From NCBI GenBank assembly GCA_018064685.1, contig JAGHUS010000138.1, positions 1-52,184 of the forward strand: a stretch of 52,184 nucleotides of DNA, written 5' to 3'. The DNA is from Bacteroidales bacterium (GTDB lineage Bacteria > Bacteroidota > Bacteroidia > Bacteroidales > Bacteroidaceae). The notes below the pieces were generated by a model. The model was given only the letters and a program-made list of their open reading frames with translations, ran no database searches and had not been told where the DNA came from. Of this stretch, positions 42,084 to 51,400 are shown one piece after another. Positions within the stretch are counted from its first letter, which is position 1. Every line of letters begins with the position of its first letter. Both the position numbers and the translations under genes were made by a program.

Positions 42084-42110
42084 TTTTTTTTGATTTTTTT
42101 TGGGGGGGGG
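42084..42110. repeat. Homopolymer tract T8-GA-T8-G9 immediately upstream of the GTPase start
   Basis: T runs at 42084-42091 and 42094-42101 and nine G at 42102-42110. On the coding (minus) strand this reads C9, A8, TC, A8 directly before ATG 42082. Such runs slip during replication. Here they would alter ribosome-site composition and the distance between upstream signals and the start. Confidence 0.85.
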
Positions 42111-42223
42111 AGTTAAAGGAGTAAAAGACGATAAGCTTTTTTCTGATTAGGAATCAAAAACTAATTCTTCTCTCTTCTTTCTTAATTCTTAACTATGAGC
42201 TATGAACTATGAATTATGAACTG

Positions 42224-43180
42224 TTACAGCACCCTTCCTCCGTCTTCGTTTATCTCTCTGCCTATCTTTACGGTGCTGGTGCGGTAAGCCACGACATAGT
42301 TGAAGAGTATGAGGGTGTGAATGAGCAGCACGATGAGCAGGGCTATGATGCTGAAGCCCTTGGTGTCGGAGAGAGCCTGGCGGAAGGTGTATGTCATCTC
42401 CGTCTTGGGTGTGTAGTTGTCCTTCCACGAGCCTTTCATCGTGTATGTATAGGCCTCGTTATGGTCTATCTTAGGCAGGTCTGCCCCGTCCAGCATCTTC
42501 TGCAGTTCCTCTGCCACCGATGTACCTAATTCCTCTATCATGCGCGCACGCGAGGGAATTCGCAGCACACTCCAGTTCTTCACGGCATTCTTTATCTCCG
42601 AACTCTTAGCCTCGCAGTCGCTCTTGAAGGTCTGGTAGGTTCTGCCCACCAGTTTGTTATGTTGTATCTGCGAGTAGTTGTCAGCATCGTTATGGTTCTC
42701 CAGCCAGTGGCGCAGCGCATCGTCCTGCTCTCGTCCCTCGGCCACGCGTATGCCCTCGGCAGTCTTGCTGATGCTCTGCTCGGCGAAGTTCTCGTAGCTG
42801 GCGAAGGCACTGTCTATCTGTGCCAGGTCGTTGAATGCACACTGCTTGATGTCATCCTTCTGGCTGTTCACCACAAAGAAGTGTGTGATGCCCGAGAAGA
42901 ATACCGACAGCACGATGCACACCACATAGATGCCCAGCGTCGTGAATTCCACTATCTTCCATGCACCCAACGAGTTCTCAGCCCCTTTGGCCTTGATCAT
43001 CATCCATAGCAGGAAGGCAAACACACCGGTTATGATGAGCGAGATGGTGATGTCCATACCTATCTCGCCACCGCTCAGGTAGGATTGTCCGAAGTATGTG
43101 AAGAGCAGCAGCAGCACAAAGCCTACTACTGCCACCAGGTTGGCAATGGTTATCTTACCTTGTTTCTTTTGAGAGGACAT
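42224..43180 (-). CDS. Four-helix membrane protein with large central domain
   Basis: A 318-residue inner-membrane protein. Helices at about 12-30, 43-62 and 78-104 are followed by a soluble part of about 170 residues rich in Asp/Ala/Glu (KDDIKQCAFNDLAQIDSAF onwards), and a last helix at about 274-296 (FSIIALLIVLLIHTLILFNY), ending in a short tail. By the positive-inside rule the N-terminus (SSQKKQGK) is cytoplasmic, so the central domain is periplasmic. No family recognised. It would give a membrane seat to the second GTPase and the S8 protease encoded next to it. Gene spacing is wide (141 and 273 bp) with repeats. Confidence 0.75.
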   Translation of the reverse strand: MSSQKKQGKITIANLVAVVGFVLLLLFTYFGQSYLSGGEIGMDITISLIITGVFAFLLWMMIKAKGAENSLGAWKIVEFTTLGIYVVCIVLSVFFSGITHFFVVNSQKDDIKQCAFNDLAQIDSAFASYENFAEQSISKTAEGIRVAEGREQDDALRHWLENHNDADNYSQIQHNKLVGRTYQTFKSDCEAKSSEIKNAVKNWSVLRIPSRARMIEELGTSVAEELQKMLDGADLPKIDHNEAYTYTMKGSWKDNYTPKTEMTYTFRQALSDTKGFSIIALLIVLLIHTLILFNYVVAYRTSTVKIGREINEDGGRVL

Positions 43181-43203
43181 AGTTTTGATTTTAGAAATTA
43201 TAA

Positions 43204-43318
43204 GGAAGTTATATGGAAGTTATATGGAAGTTATGCTTTTGACGCAAGGTCAAAATGCAGAAGTTATATGGAAGTTATGCTTTTGACGCAAGGTCAAAAT
43301 GCAGAAGTTATTTGGATA
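43204..43318. repeat. 44-bp tandem repeat with internal hairpins
   Basis: Two exact 44-bp units at 43216-43259 and 43260-43303, flanked by partial copies (GAAGTTATATG before, GAAGTTATTTGG after). Each unit contains the stem TTTTGAC/GTCAAAA with loop GCAAG. Farther right, TATATAACTTC at about 43399 is inverse to the unit's start. It lies in the spacer between the S8 and four-helix genes. Confidence 0.88.
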
Positions 43319-43453
43319 AATGTATTAGCCCTCTGATAGGCAAAATGTATCGTCCTTATTACTTCCCGTCGACGAAGGAGTAACTTCTTTATTAGTTCTA
43401 TATAACTTCTTTGAAACGATATAAGGAGCTAGAGGGGGCCATGCCTTCAGCGG

Positions 43454-45067
43454 CTATGCAGCTCCTCCCCTCGGGGAGGCGGGGGAGGGGGGCTCTGTCG
43501 TCCTCCTTGCCGCCATTACCGCATTCTTAATCTGTAGCATGGGACCTATCTTGCTGCCATTTGGCACAGGCTTGCCCGTCGTCTTCAGTATGCTCAGTAT
43601 CTGTTCGTTGGTGAGTGCCGGGTTGACACTCTTCATCAGTGCCACGGCACCCGTCACGATGGGAGCCGAGAAGCTGGTGCCCTCGCCGATGTCGAAGTTC
43701 TTGTTGGGCATGGCACCGAGGATTCTGACCCCGGGAGCAGAGACGTTGGAGTCGTAGATGCGTCGCTCGGCTATATTGCCGAAGTCGCTGAAGTAGGCCA
43801 TGCGCAGATTTGTGTCGAGGGCAGCCACACGCACCGTGTTCTTGCCTCTCTTGCTGGCATCCATGCCCGAGTATATGGCCTCGTTTCCGGCTGCCCACAC
43901 GATGGTGACGTTACGCTCGTCGGCCATGCCGAACACATAGTCCCACACGTCCTCCATGTCCTTGCCCGTCTGCTGTGCGTACTGTATCTGCTGGTCGAGA
44001 GGCACGTTCTCCACACCTCTGCCGAAACTCTGCCCGGCCGACACATTTACCACGTCGGCACCCTGATTCACGGCATAGAGAATGCCTTCGAGCAGCGATA
44101 GCATGGTGAACTGGTGTCCCACGCTCACAGGCATGAACTTGCACTTGGGCGCTATGCCGCACATGGCAGCCCCGTTGTTGGCATTGCCAATGGCCAGCGA
44201 GGCCACCATCGATCCATGCTCGTAGGGGGCGTAGATGCAGCCACCATGTTCGGGGTCGGGATCTATCTTGGGACAATCGTCGGCTACAGCCACGTTCGAG
44301 TTGCCGTTCCTCACGCTGTAGGGCTTCACGATGCGGTCGCTGTTCAAGTCGGGGTGATAGAGGTCGAAATACGAGTCTACGATGGCCACCGTCACGTTGG
44401 GTGTCCCCATGGTTATGTCCCATGCCTCCTGTGCCTGTATGGGCTTGTAGAACCACGACAGCTCAGCATACTCGAAAATCTTGTCCTTAGGTTGCATGTC
44501 CATGGTGAAGACAGCCTCGTCAAACACCTTGAACTTGATGTCGGTGATCTTCTGCGGCAGTTCGTTCTTTATCTGTACGCGCTCGGCTGGTGGCACCTGT
44601 ATCTGCAGCAGCATGGTTTGTGGGTTGCGGTATGTCACCTTGTATGCATCGGCGGGATACAGCTGCTTGAACTCCTGTTCCCATTTCTGCATCGTAGCCT
44701 CGCTGGCAGCACTGTCATTGATGATTACGTTCAGTGCATTGCCCGCCAGTCGCTGGTGTGTGGAGTCGTCCTCGATGATGTCGCGCTCGTCGATGGGTGT
44801 GATGCCCTGTCTGGCAGGCATGTCGTCGTCGGGCAGAGGCACGATGGGCTGATCGTCCATCTCGCGCAGTTCGTTGGGCACACGCGTGCCATTACCATTG
44901 TCATACGGTCTGTCGTCACATCGTCTGAACAGGCACAGCAGGAACAGCAACAACATCAGCAGTGCCAGAAATACGATGATGCGCCACAGGCATCCGCCGA
45001 AGGTCCAAGGGTGCCAGAACGATAGGCGCTGGTGCCCAGCCTTTCTTCCGAAAAATATCTTTTTCAT
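43454..45067 (-). CDS. Membrane-anchored subtilisin-like serine protease (S8)
   Basis: A 537-residue protein. A basic N-terminus is followed by a membrane helix at about 29-47 (RIIVFLALLMLLLFLLCLF) without a cleavage site, a Pro/Asp-rich stalk, a prodomain-like alpha/beta part (about 105-200), and the S8 domain at about 205-525 with D231 (VAIVDSYFD), H284 (YEHGSMVAS), oxyanion N395 (WAAGNE) and S465 (GTSFSAP). All catalytic residues are intact. It should act on the periplasmic side. The C-terminal 12 residues (EPPSPASPRGGAA) are encoded by a GC-rich intergenic repeat that has been drawn into the gene. Within the train it is a candidate effector or processing protease. Confidence 0.9.
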   Translation of the reverse strand: MKKIFFGRKAGHQRLSFWHPWTFGGCLWRIIVFLALLMLLLFLLCLFRRCDDRPYDNGNGTRVPNELREMDDQPIVPLPDDDMPARQGITPIDERDIIEDDSTHQRLAGNALNVIINDSAASEATMQKWEQEFKQLYPADAYKVTYRNPQTMLLQIQVPPAERVQIKNELPQKITDIKFKVFDEAVFTMDMQPKDKIFEYAELSWFYKPIQAQEAWDITMGTPNVTVAIVDSYFDLYHPDLNSDRIVKPYSVRNGNSNVAVADDCPKIDPDPEHGGCIYAPYEHGSMVASLAIGNANNGAAMCGIAPKCKFMPVSVGHQFTMLSLLEGILYAVNQGADVVNVSAGQSFGRGVENVPLDQQIQYAQQTGKDMEDVWDYVFGMADERNVTIVWAAGNEAIYSGMDASKRGKNTVRVAALDTNLRMAYFSDFGNIAERRIYDSNVSAPGVRILGAMPNKNFDIGEGTSFSAPIVTGAVALMKSVNPALTNEQILSILKTTGKPVPNGSKIGPMLQIKNAVMAARRTTEPPSPASPRGGAA

Positions 45068-45072
45068 TTTTT

Positions 45073-45240
45073 GTCGTTTAGTTGTTTAGTCGTTTAGTCG
45101 TTTAGGAGAAAGTTACATCCCTCTACTCAACACTCTCAACTCTCATCTCTCATCTCTCAACTCTCATCTCTCAACTCTCATCTCTCAACTCTCTACTACT
45201 CTACACTCTACACTCTACACTCTACACTCTACACACTCTA
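45073..45240. repeat. Short tandem repeats between srfC-like and S8 genes
   Basis: GTTTAGTCG units at about 45078-45104, then long CTCTCAACTCTCATCT-type tandem runs from 45130 to 45190 and CTACACT units from 45193 to 45240. The last array provides the stop codon and final Arg-Val codons of the SrfC-like gene. Confidence 0.85.
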
Positions 45241-48135
45241 CACTCTTATTCCCTCCAGTATCTCTGCCAGTTGTGCGTTGGCCTCGTGGTCGAATTCCGG
45301 TACGTCGAGTTTCGACACGAATGAGATGAACATATACTCCACCCACTTGTTGTAGTTGTCCTCGAAGGATGGGAGCAGTGCCTGTGGACTCTCCGACATC
45401 GAGTTGAACAGCTCGGTCAGATCCTGCTCGCCGAATGTGGCTGGCAGTTCCTTCTCGATGTAGTTGTATGCCGGCAGGTTGCGGTTCTTGCACAGAGCCT
45501 TCACCTTGGCCTTCTCCTCGTTGGTCAGTCGGCTGTAGCCGAAGTCCAGCACGAACTCGTTGATGTGGCTGGCTAGCATGTCGGCCAGCAGACTCTCGTT
45601 GGCACTGTGTATGTTCACCACGTTGACATACTCGGCAATGCTGGCCGCCAGTATGTCGCGCAGCATCATGGTGCCCGCCATGTTCACGATGTTGTCGATG
45701 AGGCTGCCCATGATGGTGCCGTCAAAACCCTTGTCGCCGGTAAACTCGTTGAGGAACTCCACCGAGCGTATGTGAGCCACCCACTTGTCGAACACCGCAT
45801 CGGCAATGATGCACGAGTTCAGCTTGCGCTTGTACGACCCCGAGAAGAGCTTCTCCACCATTACGCCCTTGCGCTGCAGGTAGTCCTTGGCCTCCTCGAT
45901 GCTCTCCAGCGAGTAGGTCTGCATGATGCAGTCCCATCGTTCGTTGTCGTTGCGAGCCATCTCGATGTCGTGTCCAGCCTTCTTGCACGAGTTGCGTATT
46001 ATCTCGTAGTCCTTGAAGTCATTCACCTTGCCGTTTATCTCGGGGCTTCGCATGATGTCGTGCACCACGCTGAAGCTCTCCGTCTCGGTCATCTGCAGTG
46101 CCTGCAGCAAGTGTCCGAAGTAATAGTTGTCGGTGTTGCAGGTGAAGTCCATCTCGCGGAACACGGCACGCGCCTTCTTGATGTTCGACTCCAGCAGTTC
46201 GTCCAGGTCGGTCGATACGTAGTAGCCTTGCATCATGTTTCGCAGCTTCTTGCCCGCCTGTGCCAATATGGCGCGGAACTGCTCGTCGCGAGTCACCGTC
46301 ATCTTGGCTGCAATCTTCGACAGGTTCTCGATGATGTAGAGCGAACCGTCGTTGTCGATCGAGGCACACACATCCCACGACAGCTCGGGGTGGGCAAAGA
46401 AGCATTTCACGTGCTCGCTCTGGCAGAAGGTGTTGCGCAGGTTGTCATAATGTTCCTGGGTGATGAGCATGCGCTTCATGAGCGTCTTCTCGTTCTCGTA
46501 TAGGGTGCTGCCCTTCAGTCCCGAGAACTTGAAGTCGCGCAGCACGTAGCTATTTTGGAAGTGCTCGCCCTCGCGTGTCCAGTTCAGGAATATCTTCGTC
46601 TTCTCGTCGTCCAGGTTTCCGTCGGCGTTGAAGCATTCATGATACAGTACCTTCTCGAATCGCTGCTGCCATCGTCCTGCCAGTGCGTTGATGCTGTTAG
46701 CAATCTGCTCTTCGTGCGAGCGCATGTCGATGTTGAACTTCGTGCCGATGTAGAACAGGGGCGAGATGCCGCCCGTCAGTTCCAGTGTGCGGCGTCGGTC
46801 CTCCATGGTGCGCCCCACGTTGTTCAGAATCCAGTCCTTCAGCAGCAGGGGTATCTCCGACACCTCGTTCTTCTCGCCGTGGTGGCAGTACAGCAGTATG
46901 TTTATCAGCTTCGAGTCGTTATACATATTAAATAGGTATGCCACCTTGCCTCTCAGCAACACGTTTATTAGGATCTTATCCTCGCCCATCGTCTCCAGTG
47001 CCTGCTTCTTGCGCGAGCGTGCTCCGGGGAAGTCCAGCATGTCGTTGTTCTGCAGCACATCCATCTTAACGTCGCCCTGTGTCAGCATGCGTGTCACGTT
47101 GGGGTCGGTGATGTTGTCGAAGCAGTAGCGGTTCATGTTCTGCTGATACTTCTCGCCGATCTTTACTATTATCTCGGCGCAGACGGCGCATATCTCGCTC
47201 TTGGTGCACTTCTCCAGTCGCACATAGTCGCTGCCCTCGCGCAGATACACGTCCGAGAAGTACACTGGCTGCTCCAGGAATAGCTCGTTGAGACACTGCA
47301 CGCTCATCACCGTGTTCTCGTTGATGCCCTCGTGCAGCAGTGCTTGGGGCGGCAGGTACACATACTTGGCGAAGCGGAACTTCTCGAGTGTCGACACCAT
47401 CTTGTTGAACAGGCGTGTCTGGTACGTGCTGTTGTCCCATAGTATCGAGAAGACGCTGACCCACTCGTTGCTGGGAATGCGGTCGGCCACCAGGGCTATC
47501 TTGTCGAAGAACGACTTCTTGTGTATGAAGGCCTGGGCATTGTTGATGTACTTCTCGTAGTATGCCTTGATGTCCAGGATGTCATCGGGCTGCAGGGGCG
47601 AGTGTGGGTTCTCGCTGCCGTTCTTGTAGCGCTCGTATATCTCGTCAGCCTTTCGCTCTATCTCCTCCTCGCCCGGTGTGGTGTAGTCGTTGATGTCGTT
47701 GTAGTAACCGTCGCTCAGCACTTGTATGACGTCGGCCACCGAGAGGCATCGCATCAGTATGGGGTACTTGTCGCAGTATCGGTCGGGGTCTGTCGAGAAG
47801 CTCGAGAAGCGTGTCACCACACCCGTAGCCTCGGTGTTGTCCGTCTTGGGGTTCATCTCCTCGATGAAGTTATACGCCTTGCCGTCGGCTTCCAGAATGA
47901 AGGGTTTGCCCTCCTTCTGTAGCAGGCAGTTTATCAGGTACGACTTTCCCACCTGGCTCACGCCGTATGCCGCGATGGCCGGATTGTCCTGCTTTGCCGT
48001 CTGCAGTTTGCGCAGCTTGCGACGCTCATCCACCATCTGCAGGAATTTCGCCGCATAGTCCTCCGGCTTGTTCTTCTTTATCCACTGCAGCGACTTGCTG
48101 ATGTTCTCTATCTGTGTCAGTATTGATTGTAACAT
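45238..48135 (-). CDS. SrfC-like virulence-factor family P-loop GTPase
   Basis: A 965-residue cytoplasmic protein of the Virul_Fac/SrfC family, which is a large dynamin-like or TRAFAC-type P-loop family. The N-terminus has helices and then Walker A G58-VSQV-G63-K64-S65; a G3-like D368-F-P-G371 (MLDFPGARSR) lies far downstream after a large insertion. The rest is helical with cysteines (ICAVCAEI; HVKCFF). In enterobacteria srfC is linked to srfA and srfB and was first seen as SsrB-regulated; the biochemical role remains unclear. It follows the SrfB-like gene after a 295-bp repeat-filled spacer. Its end is in the CTACACT array, so the tail residues may vary. Confidence 0.85.
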   Translation of the reverse strand: MLQSILTQIENISKSLQWIKKNKPEDYAAKFLQMVDERRKLRKLQTAKQDNPAIAAYGVSQVGKSYLINCLLQKEGKPFILEADGKAYNFIEEMNPKTDNTEATGVVTRFSSFSTDPDRYCDKYPILMRCLSVADVIQVLSDGYYNDINDYTTPGEEEIERKADEIYERYKNGSENPHSPLQPDDILDIKAYYEKYINNAQAFIHKKSFFDKIALVADRIPSNEWVSVFSILWDNSTYQTRLFNKMVSTLEKFRFAKYVYLPPQALLHEGINENTVMSVQCLNELFLEQPVYFSDVYLREGSDYVRLEKCTKSEICAVCAEIIVKIGEKYQQNMNRYCFDNITDPNVTRMLTQGDVKMDVLQNNDMLDFPGARSRKKQALETMGEDKILINVLLRGKVAYLFNMYNDSKLINILLYCHHGEKNEVSEIPLLLKDWILNNVGRTMEDRRRTLELTGGISPLFYIGTKFNIDMRSHEEQIANSINALAGRWQQRFEKVLYHECFNADGNLDDEKTKIFLNWTREGEHFQNSYVLRDFKFSGLKGSTLYENEKTLMKRMLITQEHYDNLRNTFCQSEHVKCFFAHPELSWDVCASIDNDGSLYIIENLSKIAAKMTVTRDEQFRAILAQAGKKLRNMMQGYYVSTDLDELLESNIKKARAVFREMDFTCNTDNYYFGHLLQALQMTETESFSVVHDIMRSPEINGKVNDFKDYEIIRNSCKKAGHDIEMARNDNERWDCIMQTYSLESIEEAKDYLQRKGVMVEKLFSGSYKRKLNSCIIADAVFDKWVAHIRSVEFLNEFTGDKGFDGTIMGSLIDNIVNMAGTMMLRDILAASIAEYVNVVNIHSANESLLADMLASHINEFVLDFGYSRLTNEEKAKVKALCKNRNLPAYNYIEKELPATFGEQDLTELFNSMSESPQALLPSFEDNYNKWVEYMFISFVSKLDVPEFDHEANAQLAEILEGIRV

Positions 48136-48430
48136 TGAGGTTAATTATAATTCATAATTCATAATGCATAATTCATAGTGAGCTCTGTCTTCGGCATCTT
48201 CTCAAATTAAGAATTAAGAGAGAAGAAAGAAGAATTAGGCTGGCGCGATGCTCTGTCCAATTCATAATGTATAATGCATAATGCATAATTGGCTGGCGCG
48301 AAACTCTGTTTGCGCTTCCTCCTCATCCCGCCTCTAGCGGAACTGGAGTCCTCCCCCTAAAGGGGGAGTTAGAGGGGGTCTTTAATTCCTCATTCCTCAT
48401 TCCTCATTCCTCATTCCTAATTCCTAACTC
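48136..48430. repeat. Repeat-filled spacer between srfB-like and srfC-like genes
   Basis: No gene here. It holds ATTCATAATTCATAATGCAT-type runs (48140-48176 and 48260-48292), an AATTAAGAATTAAGA family copy at about 48204-48238, two direct copies of GGCTGGCGCGA..CTCTGT (48239 and 48292), CCCCCTAAAGGGGGAG at about 48353-48368, and a 7-bp tandem ATTCCTC array (about 48385-48430) that reaches the srfB stop codon. No TAnnTTTG box for the minus strand was seen. Confidence 0.8.
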
Positions 48431-51400
48431 CTAATGTATCGACAGTTCAAACTCGCCCTTGTCCAGCCAGTACTTGCCGTCGTCTACCAGCGACTGTGCC
48501 ACCAGTTCCACACTCCTCTTGGGCAGTGTGTTACCCTCCTGGTCCGTCACCTCCTCGATGGCCAGCTGCTCCTTGCTCTCGTAGAAGTTGCGCGATATGG
48601 TGATGCGCAGCGAGTGGCGGTTGCTGTTGTTGTAGATGCCATACATGGGACGAGCCTGGTACATGGCCGAATCCAGCTGACGGCAGCCCAGGAAGGCGGG
48701 GAAGACAGAGAGGTCGAACGTGGCCGTCGAACTCTCGGGCGAGAGTGCCGTCTTCGACACCTGCTGTCGGCGCGAGTTATACTCTCCGATGTAGTTGGCC
48801 GTCGATTTCATCTTCTTTATCATCTTCGTGAAGTCGATGACCAGTCCGGGCAGTCCCTCGTGCGAAGCCAGATAGCCCACCATGCCACCCACGGCCACGA
48901 TAGCCTTCTGGTCGTAGAAGTAACCCTGTCCGTCGGCAGTGGGGAACCACGATCCTACGCGGTATTCGTTCAGCCGCACCAGACGGTCGGGAGCCGTAGG
49001 CACGTACTTGACGAAGAGTTCGGTGATGGGGTCGAGCGAGGTGGGGCGTCCTGCCAGCACGATGATGTCGCAGTGCTGCGTGTACAGCACCAGAGCCAGC
49101 TGTTTCATCAGCGGTTCCATCGTGGCCTTCACTATGTCGGCCACCTCGGTGGGGTTATAGCGCCAGCTCAGTTCCTCGAAGCGGAAGCCGAAGTGGTGCT
49201 CGAAGTAGTCGAGCAGATAGTCGGCAGGCTTCAGTTCGGGGAAGAGGTCGTCGAAGGTATACAGTCGCGAGGGTCGGCGCAGACGCAGCAGATCCAGCAT
49301 CTTCTGTGCTATGGGCACGGATATCTGTGTGTTGAAGTCCGTGCGGCATCTGCGGTCGCGGAAGCTCATCATGGCGCTGTCCTTGCCAAAGAAGTCGTGT
49401 ATCAGGTTCGAGGCGAAAGCCACCATCTTGGCTCTCCTCTCGTTCTCGTCTATGGTCGAGCATATCTCGTTCACCTTGCTGCGGTAAACGATGTTGTCCA
49501 GGCAGGGCAGTGCCTTCAGCTCCTCGTTCGTCATGTCGGTGATGCGGGCTGTCAGTGCCGATGCGATGCTGCCCAGGTCGGCCTGCTGGTGTTCGTTGCC
49601 CTCGATGACGATGTTCTGTATCAGGTTGCGCAGGATGTCGTCACCGGCAATGAAGAAGCTGTCCCAGAAGAGTGGGGTAGGGCTCAGCTTCGAGCGTCCC
49701 TCGCCCTCGCACTCGTAGGTAGCCACCATTATGTCGGTGGTGCCGGCTCCTATGTCGATGGTTCCGATGGTCAGTGCCTTGCCCTCATAGCCCTCCTCCT
49801 TCAGTTCGGGACGAACGTGTCCCTTCAGCTCGAAGAACTTATGAATCTCACCGCTGTAACGCTGTGCTATCTCGGCGTAGAGGTACACCAGCTGGCTGCA
49901 CGACGCCTCGTCGTATGTCCACACCCTCTTGCCCGGCTCGGCATATTCGTCCGTCACCTTCAGCTGTGCCGACGAGGGTATGATGTCGGCCACCTTCAGT
50001 CCCGGTATGCATCGTGTCAGTGCCGTGAAGGCATTCTCGGCAGCCTGGCGCAGCTTCACCTGCTCGCTCAAGGCCATGGCCGTGGGGCATGTGATGATGA
50101 CGTTGCGTATCGAGCGGTGGCAGTCCACGTTGCCCCACTGGTTGCGGTAGCCGATGCTGTTCACCTGCGTTATGGCGTGGTGGAAAATCTCTATCATTGC
50201 GAATGTCATGAGTGCCGAGCGCGAGTAGTGATGCTCTCTCATCTCCAGGTCCAGCAGTTCGAAGCCGCCCTCGCCGCCCGTCATGCCGCTGTTGGCGTCA
50301 TTCTCGGGCATGATGAAGTTACCCTCGGCGTCGAACATGTCGTTCAGTGTGGGTATCGACACCTCTGTCGACAGGCGCACGTTGAATGGGTCATCCTTCG
50401 TCACCAGGTTCTCCCACTGTCCCTCGTAGGGCTTCTCGTCCCACAGGTATCGCTTCGGACTCGAGTAGTTCGTCGTCTTCTCCGACAGTCCCTCTTCCTC
50501 CAGCGACCGGTACACCAGGTTGTGAGCCTCCTGGCCCACTCTCACGTAGCTCTTCCACTGGAACATATCCTCGTCGAGCACGATGTCGTTGCCGAAGTCG
50601 GCTTTGCGGAACACCACGCGCATGTCGAACGTCTTGTTCTCGTACTGCTTCCATGGGTGTGTCAGGTCGCGCAGCTCCAGCATCTTACCCTTCGTGAACT
50701 CACCCTCCTCAAACAGGATGCCGCATGTGCGCGAGTTGCCGATGTCCAGCACCAGGTCCACCATGATGTCGCGGCGTGTGTTGTGGTGCAGCGTCACCTC
50801 GGGTGCTCCGCCCGACAGGCGTATGAAGTTCAGGAAGTAAATGTAGTAAGCCTTGTACTTGCGCGACACCTCCTTCTCCAGGTCGATGTCGAAGATGGAT
50901 GCTATGTAGTCCGAGAAGGCATGGAAGTCGTCGGTCGACGAGAGGAAGTCCATCAGCAGGTCCACCTTGTTGCACATGCCATACTCAGCCTCGTCTCTCT
51001 CGTCGGCCGGTATGAATGGGCGCAGTATGTTCAGCTCGTCCTCGCCCATCTGCGTGTCGAAAGCCCATACTAGTCGGTATCTGCGGCTGCCCTTCTTCTC
51101 GCCTTCGCCTATATCCTCCATCTTCATGCGGCACCATCCCATGGGCACGTTGGCTGTCACTCCGTCCACCTCTTTCTGGAACATAGGCATGGGCAGCCAC
51201 TTGCCCAGCAGCAGTTCGAAGGCCGTCACCGGTGTGCGTCCGTCCACGGGACTCTTCAGTCTGTACGACTGCAGCGAGTTGATCGTCATCACCTCCTCGT
51301 CGCCGTCCTGGTACGTTGTCAGCAGTGCCGTGCTGTATCCCGGCTCCATCATCATCATTCCCGCCTCGTCCAGTTCCTCGCGGCCGTTGCTGCGTCGCAC

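Noticed and set aside
48434..51073. An 879-codon open frame on the plus strand opposite the SrfB-like gene
   Set aside because: It mirrors the coding strand's GC-rich third positions; the product is rich in Val, Leu, His and Arg with no domain, and the opposite frame has clear actin-fold motifs.
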